From positions 1 to 54,236 of the forward strand of contig JAFRPY010000089.1 of NCBI GenBank assembly GCA_017428925.1: a stretch of 54,236 bases of DNA. Reading direction: 5' to 3'. Positions 34,552 through 42,383 of this stretch are shown here, one piece after another. The position numbers and the translations under genes were made by a program. Under the pieces are notes generated by a model. That model was not told where the DNA came from, did not search any database, and saw only the letters and a program-made list of their open reading frames with translations. The stretch comes from Prevotella sp. (GTDB taxonomy: Bacteria; Bacteroidota; Bacteroidia; Bacteroidales; Bacteroidaceae). Position 1 is the first letter of the stretch, and each line of letters opens with the position of its first letter.

Positions 34552-35135
34552 AAAAACACTGACACCACCGCACACCCCCGATAAACAAAGGGCTCAGGCG
34601 TGACATAACATGTGTCACCACTGACACAACACTGACACGGTTTTTAGGTGTTGGTTGATGGGTATTGGAGGTTTGTTGGGTGTTGGAGGGTGGTAAAATC
34701 TCTAGAAATTTTACGGCATTTGATGATGTTTTACAGGCCAAAGTTATCATTCGTTGCAATAAAATCTCTAGAGATTTTCGCACCCTCATTAATATTTCAT
34801 CACTCCAACACCCAATAAGCCACCAACACCTAACACCCCAAAATGTGTCAGTGGTGTGTCAGTGGTGACAGTCCGCCTGTCACGCCTGAGCCCTTTGTTT
34901 ATCGGGGGTGTGCGGTGGTGTCAGTGTTTTTCTTGTTTTTTCTGTTCAAGACAGTCTTTTTTAGATCAAAATAATATGCGAAAATTGAATTAATAATTAT
35001 GCTGCAAAGATAGACTATCCTCATCTACCCTCCAAACAAAAACCAATAACAAGCCTTGTGAAAAATAAATTTTATGGAATGATACAGTTTCTTGAAAAAA
35101 GTTGTATATTTGCAAAGTCCTAAATCAAATAGAAT
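34429..35135. other. Non-coding region: fold-back element plus AT-rich spacer
   Basis: Apart from the HepT remnant the gap consists of the inverted-repeat element at 34552-34931 and about 200 bp of AT-rich sequence carrying the promoter of the WYL gene (TATATTTG at 35105-35112). Confidence 0.6.
34552..34931. mobile_element. 380-bp fold-back (MITE-like) element
   Basis: The outer arms 34552-34605 and 34878-34931 are a perfect 54-bp inverted repeat. After 7 unpaired bases on each side come second arms (34613-34638 and 34845-34870) with one mismatch in 26 bp. The interior is also an imperfect inverted repeat rich in GTGTTGG-type heptamers, with two copies of AAAATCTCTAGAnATTTT. It has no gene. 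No target-site duplication is evident, though weak AACAGAA/TTCTGTT symmetry continues outside. It cuts off the HepT remnant. Confidence 0.8.
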
Positions 35136-36221
35136 ATGCCTGCCAAAAACATCTTTGCCGGATTTGGTGTCAGATCAGAGTTTGTTAACCTCATATACTC
35201 GGAACTGATGAAGCGCGAGTTCGTCAGTTATGCCGACATTCTCGCCCTGTATTGCAAAAGGCCAAAAGGCTATTATGAAAAGAAAGCCTGCAATCGCGAA
35301 CCAGGCTATGGCGAACTGAAAAAGGCATTTCCCGAAGTGCTGAAAGCATTGGAAAAATCTTGTCCCGGATGTATTGAGGACAACGGACAAAGCAAAGGTA
35401 AAGCATACAGATATGTTGGCGAAAGTAACGATCCGCTGTCAGAAGAGCGAAAGGCAATAGTCCAGAAATCCGTGGAAGATTATGTCTCTTTCTGTAAGGC
35501 ATCGGCAGGAATTTTGCCTGCAAGCTGGTTCTCTTCATTCTTTGAGAATACCCAATTACTGCTTGACACGAACAAGGACACCCAAGAAGGAAGAGTTCCT
35601 ATTATCTCAGGTTTAGAACAGAATCTTACCAATATCGATTTGTTGCCTGTATTCTATAAAGCCATTGCCAACGAGCAGGTTTTGCGATTCTCTTATCAGC
35701 GATTTGGCCAGAAGCCATTCGAACTTATCTTCCATCCGCAGTTCCTGAAGGAATACAATGGCCGCTGGTTTGTCTTCGGTGAAGCAAATCGCGAACCTTA
35801 CAAGGCATACAATGTTCCATTGGACAGAATCGTCGGGAAACTGGAGACTGTAGAGGGCGTCGAGTATATTCCTGCCGAGAAAGGATTCTATCAACAGTTC
35901 TTTAAAAATATCATTGGTGTTACCCACGAAAAAGATGCCAAAGTGGAAACGGTGGTTATCAGAACCAAAACGGAATACCAGCATGGTTTGCTGTTGACAA
36001 AGCCCCTGCATCATTCCCAGAAAGAAACGCTGCCCTTTGGCGAACATGATTGCCAATGGTACGGCGAGGTCACACTGACGATAGAACCCAACCGTGAACT
36101 GCGAGGTAAAATCATGCTTTATGGCGAAAACTTAGAAGTAATGCAGCCTCATCCATTAAGAGAGAAAATCAAGGAGATTCTCGCAAAACAATTAGAAAAC
36201 TATAGCAATATAAAAGAATAA
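35136..36221 (+). CDS. WYL-domain protein, probable transcriptional regulator
   Basis: 361 residues. The N-terminal part (about 1-150) should hold a winged-helix-like DNA-binding region. The WYL domain is at about 165-255 (NEQVLRFSYQRFGQKPFELI; FHPQFLKEYNGRWFVFGEAN) and the WCX-like C-terminal part runs to the end. WYL proteins regulate defence and DNA-damage loci in many bacteria, with ligands thought to be nucleic acid or nucleotides. The operator shared by the three units downstream is absent from this gene's own promoter. It lies 4 bp before a broken DUF1016 gene. Confidence 0.85.
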   Translation: MPAKNIFAGFGVRSEFVNLIYSELMKREFVSYADILALYCKRPKGYYEKKACNREPGYGELKKAFPEVLKALEKSCPGCIEDNGQSKGKAYRYVGESNDPLSEERKAIVQKSVEDYVSFCKASAGILPASWFSSFFENTQLLLDTNKDTQEGRVPIISGLEQNLTNIDLLPVFYKAIANEQVLRFSYQRFGQKPFELIFHPQFLKEYNGRWFVFGEANREPYKAYNVPLDRIVGKLETVEGVEYIPAEKGFYQQFFKNIIGVTHEKDAKVETVVIRTKTEYQHGLLLTKPLHHSQKETLPFGEHDCQWYGEVTLTIEPNRELRGKIMLYGENLEVMQPHPLREKIKEILAKQLENYSNIKE

Positions 36222-36225
36222 GATC

Positions 36226-37025
36226 ATGGATACGAATACCGAACAACTCTCAATCATAGCAGAAGGATGGTTGCATAAAGATACCCCAACCTTTGATGAA
36301 CTATCAACATCTATTCTTCAGACCCACCAGTCAGCACAGGCCAATGCCATTAAAGCCGTCAACCAGATGGCAACCCTCCGCAACTGGCTGATAGGCTGTT
36401 ACATTGTGGAGTATGAACAGAAAGGCAGCGACAGGGCGAGATATGGTGAAAGATTGCTGAAACGGCTGGAGGAAAGAGTAAACACCAAGGGACTGAACGA
36501 GACATTGTTTCGTAACGCCAGGACTTTCTATCAAATATATCCTCAAGTATCATTGCTGTTTGAGAAAAGTGCGACGTCGTCGCACAAATTGGCTACAGGA
36601 ATTCATCCGATGCCATCGGATGAATTGGAAACACTTCCTGCTATAATTCATCCGACGGCGTCGGATGAATTCATCACATCCCCAAAATCATTGGTAGAAA
36701 AGCTGTCTTTCTCGCATATCACTGAAATCATGACTCAAAAAGACCCTCTCGCCCGTTTCTTCTACGAAACAGAATGCATCAAGGGAACTTGGTCGGTCAA
36801 GGAACTGCGTCGCCAGATTTCCACTAACCTCTATTTCCGCAGCGGAGTCAGCAAAAATCCCCAAAGATTGTTGAGTACTATCAAATCCGAAACAAACACG
36901 CCTGTACTAACTATCCGTCAGCCCTTCACTTTCGAGTTCGTAGGACTGAATGCAAATTACCCGACAAGGCGACGTTAGAGAAGTTTTTGATAGACGAAAC
37001 GGAAAAGGGAATAAAACATGATTAA
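36226..37025 (+). pseudogene. DUF1016/YhcG gene with the nuclease domain deleted
   Basis: The open frame codes 250 residues: the DUF1016 N-terminal domain (RNWLIGCYIVEYEQKGSDRA; NETLFRNARTFYQIYP), a linker, the start of the C-terminal domain (PFTFEFVGLNAN), then a frame change to NYPTRRR and stop. In the next frame the sequence LPDKATLEKFLIDETEKG continues to 37025, which looks like the extreme C-terminus of the family. The catalytic segment between is missing, so an internal deletion removed the nuclease core. The linker carries three perfect palindromes (36569-36585, 36601-36625, 36646-36670). Confidence 0.7.
36569..36670. repeat. Three perfect palindromes in a DUF1016 linker
   Basis: 36569-36585 is GTGCGAC-GTC-GTCGCAC. 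36601-36625 and 36646-36670 each have 12-bp arms around one base (ATTCATCCGATG and ATTCATCCGACG with their complements), with starts 45 bp apart. They remain in the reading frame. Confidence 0.85.
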
Positions 37026-37041
37026 CCGTAACATCCAAAAC

Positions 37042-37112
37042 GGTTCCATGGAGAACGGAACCGTTCATGAGGCAGAAATGCTTGCAGCAATCGAAAATCG
37101 GTTGTACCTTTG
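37042..37112 (+). promoter_or_regulatory. Operator and promoter, copy 1 (upstream of the HsdM-like kinase)
   Basis: GGTTCC (37042-37047), 5 bp, GAACGGAACCGTTC (37053-37066), 15 bp, TTG (37082-37084), 20 bp, TACCTTTG (37105-37112). Every spacing is identical in copies 2 and 3. The operator sits upstream of the -33 element, a position typical for activators. Confidence 0.85.
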
Positions 37113-37172
37113 CAACGCACTTGAGACACAGGTGCATAACATAGAGTACTAACCAACAAATACAGAAAAACT

Positions 37173-39794
37173 ATGCAGAACGTACAAAACGCAACAGAGA
37201 TCCAGCAGAGAGTGATTAACCTCGTAGAGCTTTACCGCACTAAGGTGGGTCGGGAGAGTCAGATAGCAAAAGAAGCAAAGGCCGAATGGGATTTCTGGAT
37301 GCAATCATCAGTTGACATGATGTCCATTGAAAGCATGGTCGGAGGTATCTATGGCGAAGGGCCACACACCGAGGAATGGATTAAGCATTTGATGGTCAAT
37401 GAACAGTTACTTGGACATTTCTATGCTGAGGTAGCTGGAGATAACGCTGACAAAGACGTTCTTGCGGAATTGTTGCCAAATGTCTATGACAGGACAATAT
37501 TCACGAAAGAGGATGAGAGCTTCTTGAAAAATCATTTCAAGGAGATGGTGAATTATATTATACTAACTCCATGTGATGAAAGCCTAGTATATGTTCATCG
37601 TGACGATCGTAAGGATATAATAACAATTCCTGATGAAGTTCTTGAGTTCATTAATTCTCGCATAAAGGTTCCTACTGGCTCTCAAATTTACAATCCATAT
37701 ACAGGCTATGCTCAATTTACAAGCCTGTTTAAAGGTTGCAAGTTTTTCTGTGATGACAAAAATCCATGGATGCAAGTGGCTATTTATGCAAATGAAGTTG
37801 ATGCCGAATTCGTTGCCAACGATTTCGTACCATCCTCATATAATGCCGTTGTCTCTTATCTCTATGAGAGTTCAGACGATGATAATAAAATGTCTGCTCA
37901 CCTATGTGAATCATATAAAAATCTAAACTCTGGAGGCGTCATGGTATTACTATGCCCTCCAAGAATCCTTACCGACAAAGTGCATTCCTCTTTTAGGAAG
38001 ATGCTAATTGAAGACAAGGCAATAAAAGAGATTATCCAACTACCCCAAGTTATGGGCAATGATGGCGATTCTTATTGTTTATTGATAGCAGAAAAGGGGC
38101 GCCATGATAAGCATGTGACCCTAATTGACGCTCGGGTGGCAAGTGAGGAATTGAATTCAAGGCATTATATGCTTTCGTTTAATATTGCTAAGTTCGATGC
38201 TATCATGGAAAATGACGGCATTGATCCTAATACGGGATTGAGAAAAATGGTGAAAGTATCTTCAGAAGTATTATCACCGGATATTCTCATACCACAAGTA
38301 TATGTGATAGAAAGACCATCTGAAACAGAACATCCTGTTCCATTGTCAACATTATGCTCTTTAGTAACGAAAAGAGTTCGGGATGTGCAATTCGATTTGC
38401 CAGAAGACACCCCGTTGATAGCCATGAGTGACTTAACGCCATTATACACTGGTGATTTAGATACTTCCAATATAAAGAAGGCAAATTGTCCTAACAACCC
38501 CTCTTATGTTGAAGGTAGTAAGGACTATGCTTTTGATGATAATGGAAAATTTGTTGATTCTATATGGGCTCAAATGTATACAAAGAAAGGACATGATGCC
38601 TTGTCTTACAGAAAGAGTACCTACATTGATGGCAATAACGATACGGTTCTATATGCGCGTTCTCAAGATGATACGATTTGCGCTCTATTTGAACGCTCTA
38701 TTAATTATTGGGTTAAAGTAGCGATAGTTCGCACAACAGGTTACCCGTATGCTGTTAGTAGTGGTATCCTTGCTTTCTGTCCTAAGGATAATTATGATGC
38801 TAACTCGTTGGCTGCTCTTTTAAGATTGCCTATTGTTTATAGACAATTAATCACATATCAAGAACATGGTATTGACAACCATTTAGATGATATACTTGTT
38901 CCTACAGACAAGCGTGTCATTGGCGACGAACTAAATCGTATGAAGAGAGAAGAGTCTGTCACTAACGATTTGGAAGATAAAGTTCAAGCAATGAAGACAG
39001 AGTATATTAACGAGGTAAGGATGCGCAAGCATGACATACGTCCACATTTACGCCAGTTAGCATCTTCAGAGCGATTGATGCTCCACTATATTGACAATGC
39101 AAACGACATGGAAGAGCTGAAGAATAATTTGAAAAGTCAGCTTGAGCATAGCCATATTGCTTTATCAAGCATATCTACCATTGTCGACCACTTAAGCGAT
39201 GAAGAGAAATTTGGGGAGCCTGAGATTCTTAACATTGACGGCATTCTTTCTGGCATTGAGGTGAATCATGATGATAGTGAAGGATTTGTTATCAAGTATG
39301 ATTGCAATGAGGACTCTTTCCGAAATCGTGGTATTTCAATACCAAATATTGATGAACAATGGGAAATGGCGAGAGAGCGTGGACTTGATATTGTCAAGTT
39401 CATAAAAGACAAGTCTCAAGAAGAACTACCATTGTTCATAAACATTGCTTCTGTTGACTTCCAACGAATGGTGTCCAACATAATAGAGAATGCACGTAGG
39501 CATGGCTTTACGGACATGAGACGAGGAGACTATTACATTGGAATCGAGTTGTCATACAATTCTGAACGAGATATGTATCAGATAGATTTCACTAATAACG
39601 GTAACCTCCTCCCTGAGGGAATGACAAAAGCCCGTTATGGTATCAAGGGTGATAAAGCCGGTCTTGCAGCAGGGTCTGGTTCTGGGGGTTATATAGTCAA
39701 GTCCATAGTGAATCACTATGGTGGTGACTATGACGTATTTTGTAAAGATGGAATTACAACAATAAGAATACTATTACCAATCGTAACAATATGA
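37173..39794 (+). CDS. Hybrid sensor: HsdM-like methyltransferase fold + HsdS-like target-recognition region + histidine kinase
   Basis: 873 residues. Residues 1-165 are helical like the HsdM N-terminus. At 170-320 is a methyltransferase-like fold in which motif I is NPYTGYAQF (usually DPxxGxGxF) and motif IV is YNAVVSYLYE (usually NPPY/F), so catalysis is doubtful. The strand-helix pattern GGVMVLLCPPRILTD and IKEIIQLPQ is typical HsdM. Residues 388-580 resemble an HsdS target-recognition domain (HPVPLSTLCSLVTKR; YPYAVSSGILAFCPKDN). After a coiled coil comes a kinase: phospho-acceptor H620 in RKHDIRPHLRQL, N box SNIIENARRHGF (768-779), G1 DFTNNG (805-810) and G2 GSGSGG (834-839). It overlaps the regulator gene by 4 bp. 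There are no membrane segments. Confidence 0.8.
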   Translation: MQNVQNATEIQQRVINLVELYRTKVGRESQIAKEAKAEWDFWMQSSVDMMSIESMVGGIYGEGPHTEEWIKHLMVNEQLLGHFYAEVAGDNADKDVLAELLPNVYDRTIFTKEDESFLKNHFKEMVNYIILTPCDESLVYVHRDDRKDIITIPDEVLEFINSRIKVPTGSQIYNPYTGYAQFTSLFKGCKFFCDDKNPWMQVAIYANEVDAEFVANDFVPSSYNAVVSYLYESSDDDNKMSAHLCESYKNLNSGGVMVLLCPPRILTDKVHSSFRKMLIEDKAIKEIIQLPQVMGNDGDSYCLLIAEKGRHDKHVTLIDARVASEELNSRHYMLSFNIAKFDAIMENDGIDPNTGLRKMVKVSSEVLSPDILIPQVYVIERPSETEHPVPLSTLCSLVTKRVRDVQFDLPEDTPLIAMSDLTPLYTGDLDTSNIKKANCPNNPSYVEGSKDYAFDDNGKFVDSIWAQMYTKKGHDALSYRKSTYIDGNNDTVLYARSQDDTICALFERSINYWVKVAIVRTTGYPYAVSSGILAFCPKDNYDANSLAALLRLPIVYRQLITYQEHGIDNHLDDILVPTDKRVIGDELNRMKREESVTNDLEDKVQAMKTEYINEVRMRKHDIRPHLRQLASSERLMLHYIDNANDMEELKNNLKSQLEHSHIALSSISTIVDHLSDEEKFGEPEILNIDGILSGIEVNHDDSEGFVIKYDCNEDSFRNRGISIPNIDEQWEMARERGLDIVKFIKDKSQEELPLFINIASVDFQRMVSNIIENARRHGFTDMRRGDYYIGIELSYNSERDMYQIDFTNNGNLLPEGMTKARYGIKGDKAGLAAGSGSGGYIVKSIVNHYGGDYDVFCKDGITTIRILLPIVTI

Positions 39795-40972
39795 AGACAA
39801 AGTATGAGGTCATTTGGATAGATGACGAATGGGAGAAAATGGATCAATTCAAAAAAGAGTGTGAAGTGATTCATCAGATATATCTTCATCCGTTCCCAAC
39901 ACAAAAGGCGGGAATGGATGAGTTTGATAAAAATCCAAAGAAATGGGATGCTATCATTTTAGACGCAAAACTTGAAAAAGATGGAGTTGGAGTAACAGGA
40001 TTACGTGAGGCTGTGACACACATTAATCAAATCTCACTAAGTCACAAGATTCCATATTTCATTTCTACAGGTCAACCTGATTTGATGGGTAACGAAACAT
40101 TCGAACAGGCATTTGGCAAATACTATATTAAAGAGCAGGATGATCAAAGACTTATTGAGGATATAAAAGAAATCGCAAGTAAGTCTACTAGGTTCCAAGT
40201 AAAAAACAAATATTCGGATGCGATAGAAGTGCTTGAGACGATTGATGAATGGTGCTGCGAAAAGATCCTCGACATATTGGAAGCAATGCATTTCCCAGAA
40301 AAAAAAATTGATCCTTTGCTCTATTATAACCCTTTAAGGCAAACTTTGGAGTACATCTTTAGAAAAGCAAATAAAACCAGCATCATTCCAGACGAATTTA
40401 TCGGAAAAACTAAGGATGATGTCAATTTGAACCAATGCGTACAGTTCCTTTCGGGGGGTAATGCTGACTGGATTGGTATTCGTTTTGGTGGAGCAAAAGA
40501 AAGTATTGTTCCTGTTCACATTAAGAATATGATGTTTCAAGTACTTAATCTTGGCAACATCAACTCACATTCAAGAACGTTGAATGATGATGAACAAAAG
40601 AAGTTGGGCTCGTATTTCAAAGAAAATGTATGCAATTCTCTGTATCTCATTTATAGCCTTGCCTTGCAAATATGTGAGATAGCAGTTTTTATGGGTAAAT
40701 ATATATCAGCCCATATGGATTCTGCTGAGAACAAAAGACAGTGCAAAACTTTTGGCACTATAGAAAAGATAGAAGGGAATGAGTCAATCTGCATTGTTAA
40801 AAGTAAGAGGCCAGGACGAGAATCTTGCATCTGCATATCAGCAAAGGATGCAATTAGCAAACAACTCATTGGCAAAAAGATTGTTGTCTTAGAAGAGTCG
40901 GAAAACACTAATTCTGCGATAAAAGCAGAATATCCATATTCTGCTGTCAAAATCCAATCTTTAGAGAAGTAA
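39791..40972 (+). CDS. Response regulator with unknown output domain (partner of the HsdM-like kinase)
   Basis: 393 residues. The receiver domain (1-125) has acidic D11, D12 and E13, phospho-acceptor D58 (AIILDAKL), T93 (FISTGQ) and K114 (YYIKEQ), all intact. Residues 130-310 are helical and unlike known output domains. The C-terminal part (about 325-393) is beta-rich with FGTIEKIEGNESICIVK and ends in LIGKKIVVLEESENTNSAIK. The regulator encoded at 42384 ends in a related segment. The ATGA overlap with the kinase gene implies coupled translation. No helix-turn-helix is recognised, so DNA binding is not shown. Confidence 0.8.
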   Translation: MKTKYEVIWIDDEWEKMDQFKKECEVIHQIYLHPFPTQKAGMDEFDKNPKKWDAIILDAKLEKDGVGVTGLREAVTHINQISLSHKIPYFISTGQPDLMGNETFEQAFGKYYIKEQDDQRLIEDIKEIASKSTRFQVKNKYSDAIEVLETIDEWCCEKILDILEAMHFPEKKIDPLLYYNPLRQTLEYIFRKANKTSIIPDEFIGKTKDDVNLNQCVQFLSGGNADWIGIRFGGAKESIVPVHIKNMMFQVLNLGNINSHSRTLNDDEQKKLGSYFKENVCNSLYLIYSLALQICEIAVFMGKYISAHMDSAENKRQCKTFGTIEKIEGNESICIVKSKRPGRESCICISAKDAISKQLIGKKIVVLEESENTNSAIKAEYPYSAVKIQSLEK

Positions 40973-40975
40973 ATC

Positions 40976-41046
40976 GGTTCCTAGTAGAACGGAACCATTC
41001 ATGACTTTGAAATCCTTGTTATTATCGACAATTGGTAGTACTTTTG
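40976..41046 (+). promoter_or_regulatory. Operator and promoter, copy 2 (upstream of the HsdS-like kinase)
   Basis: GGTTCC (40976-40981), 5 bp, GAACGGAACCATTC (40987-41000), 15 bp, TTG (41016-41018), 20 bp, TACTTTTG (41039-41046). One base differs from copy 1 in the second arm. Confidence 0.85.
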
Positions 41047-41083
41047 CAAACGAAATAAAGTTTAATTTTAATTTTTGATTGTT

Positions 41084-42370
41084 ATGAGTAATCTTCGCAG
41101 TAGTCTGAGTGTGATTAATTTTGAGAAGTTTGGTGAGACTAAAGGTAAGGTGTTCACCGCTGATAATTTTGCAAAGGACTGGGATTCAATCTATGTCATT
41201 CCAGCTGAACTCTCTGATGGAATCGTAAATGACCAAGCCTTCCACAAAGTGGATCGAAAGGCACTTGTATTGGATATGAAGAATCCCCGTATGGCTTACG
41301 TGATTGCTAATCAGGATAGCCCTGTCTTTGTGCCAGCAGCTCGTTTTGACAAAACTGCTGAGGGTAAGTATGTGGGTAAAGGCTTTTTGATTTTTAGTCT
41401 TGATTTCACTATCCTGCTTCCTGAGTTCGTGTTTTTTCTATGCAGACAAGGCTTTTGGGAGAAGTTACTCAATCGTCGCGATTATTCCCTTTATTTTGAA
41501 ATAGTTGATTTTCCCATCACATTGGAGGGATGTTTCCTGACTGAAATGGGTGACACTCCTGGAGCATCTTTAGGATATGAGATTCCTTCTTTGTCACAAC
41601 AGAGAGAGAAGATAACAGCATTCAAGGCTGAAGAAAAATACCTTGATGATATTGTGGCATCAAAAGAGCGGAAAATGCTCAAGAAGACTTCTTCTGATCT
41701 AAACCACATGATGGGTACTCCCTATATCCGCATCAATAATGCACTGGAACTTCTTTCTCAGGATGTAGATGAAAAAGGGAAGTCGCGGATTAAATACATC
41801 CGAGACAACTTCGGATATATCAAACGCCTAATTGAGATGAATGGTGCCAATTTCAATGATTACCCAAAAGCTAAGGTAAACATTGTTGATTTTATGGAGC
41901 GATACATACAGGGATGGGAAAACTATGGTTCCAAGACCTTCTCTATAGAATTCTATTATGATGGCGATTTTAAAGGGGAAAATACCATTCTTGCCAACGA
42001 AACTGCTCTCGCTATTATGATGGACTGTCTGCTTGACAATGCCAATAGACATGGATTCCATAAAATGAGTTCTCCAGATAACAAAGTCAAGATACATCTT
42101 GACCGCGCCACAATTGGTAATGAGAACGCTGTCATTATAGCCGTAGGTAATAATGGAAAGCCGATGCCTAAAGACTTTAGCATTGACGATTACATTACCT
42201 CTGGAAAGTTCGGTACTGATACTGGCCGCTCAGGGCTTGGTGGCAGTCATGTATATAAAATCGTTTCATCTATGGATGGTACTCTTGACTTTATAAGCGA
42301 AGCGGTTTCATCTGCGGAAAAAAATGAATGGTGGACAACATTCATGATTACCGTTCCTTTAGTGTTGTAA
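41084..42370 (+). CDS. Histidine kinase with an HsdS-like N-terminal segment
   Basis: 428 residues from the ATG at 41084. Residues 1-195 resemble half of a type I specificity subunit: a recognition-domain-like region (VFVPAARFD, then FLIFSLDFTILLPEFVFFLC) followed by YEIPSLSQQREKITAF, close to the conserved IPxPxxxxQxxI end of HsdS domains, and a helix like the HsdS spacer. The kinase part has H208 in SSDLNHMMGTPYIRI, N box MDCLLDNANRHGF (313-325), G1 VGNNGKPMP (354-362) and G2 GRSGLGGSHV (381-390). No membrane segment is present. The regulator gene starts 13 bp later. The HsdS relationship is judged by pattern only. Confidence 0.78.
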   Translation: MSNLRSSLSVINFEKFGETKGKVFTADNFAKDWDSIYVIPAELSDGIVNDQAFHKVDRKALVLDMKNPRMAYVIANQDSPVFVPAARFDKTAEGKYVGKGFLIFSLDFTILLPEFVFFLCRQGFWEKLLNRRDYSLYFEIVDFPITLEGCFLTEMGDTPGASLGYEIPSLSQQREKITAFKAEEKYLDDIVASKERKMLKKTSSDLNHMMGTPYIRINNALELLSQDVDEKGKSRIKYIRDNFGYIKRLIEMNGANFNDYPKAKVNIVDFMERYIQGWENYGSKTFSIEFYYDGDFKGENTILANETALAIMMDCLLDNANRHGFHKMSSPDNKVKIHLDRATIGNENAVIIAVGNNGKPMPKDFSIDDYITSGKFGTDTGRSGLGGSHVYKIVSSMDGTLDFISEAVSSAEKNEWWTTFMITVPLVL

Positions 42371-42383
42371 TTTAATTTTTTCT

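Noticed and set aside
34415-34868. Open frames inside the fold-back element
   Set aside because: They translate the inverted repeats and read on both strands through the same arms, with no protein features.
35040-35135. Operator GGTTCC-N5-GAACGGAACC at the WYL promoter
   Set aside because: I looked for it and it is absent. Only a TATATTTG -7 element is present, so the WYL gene is not part of the visible operator set.
36226-36978. Intact short DUF1016 protein
   Set aside because: The next frame carries on with a C-terminal-like sequence and the nuclease core is missing, so a deletion with frameshift explains it better.
37173-38300. Active type I DNA methyltransferase
   Set aside because: The motif I and NPPY positions are changed, no HsdR is nearby, and the protein continues into a kinase. 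A sensor role is more likely.
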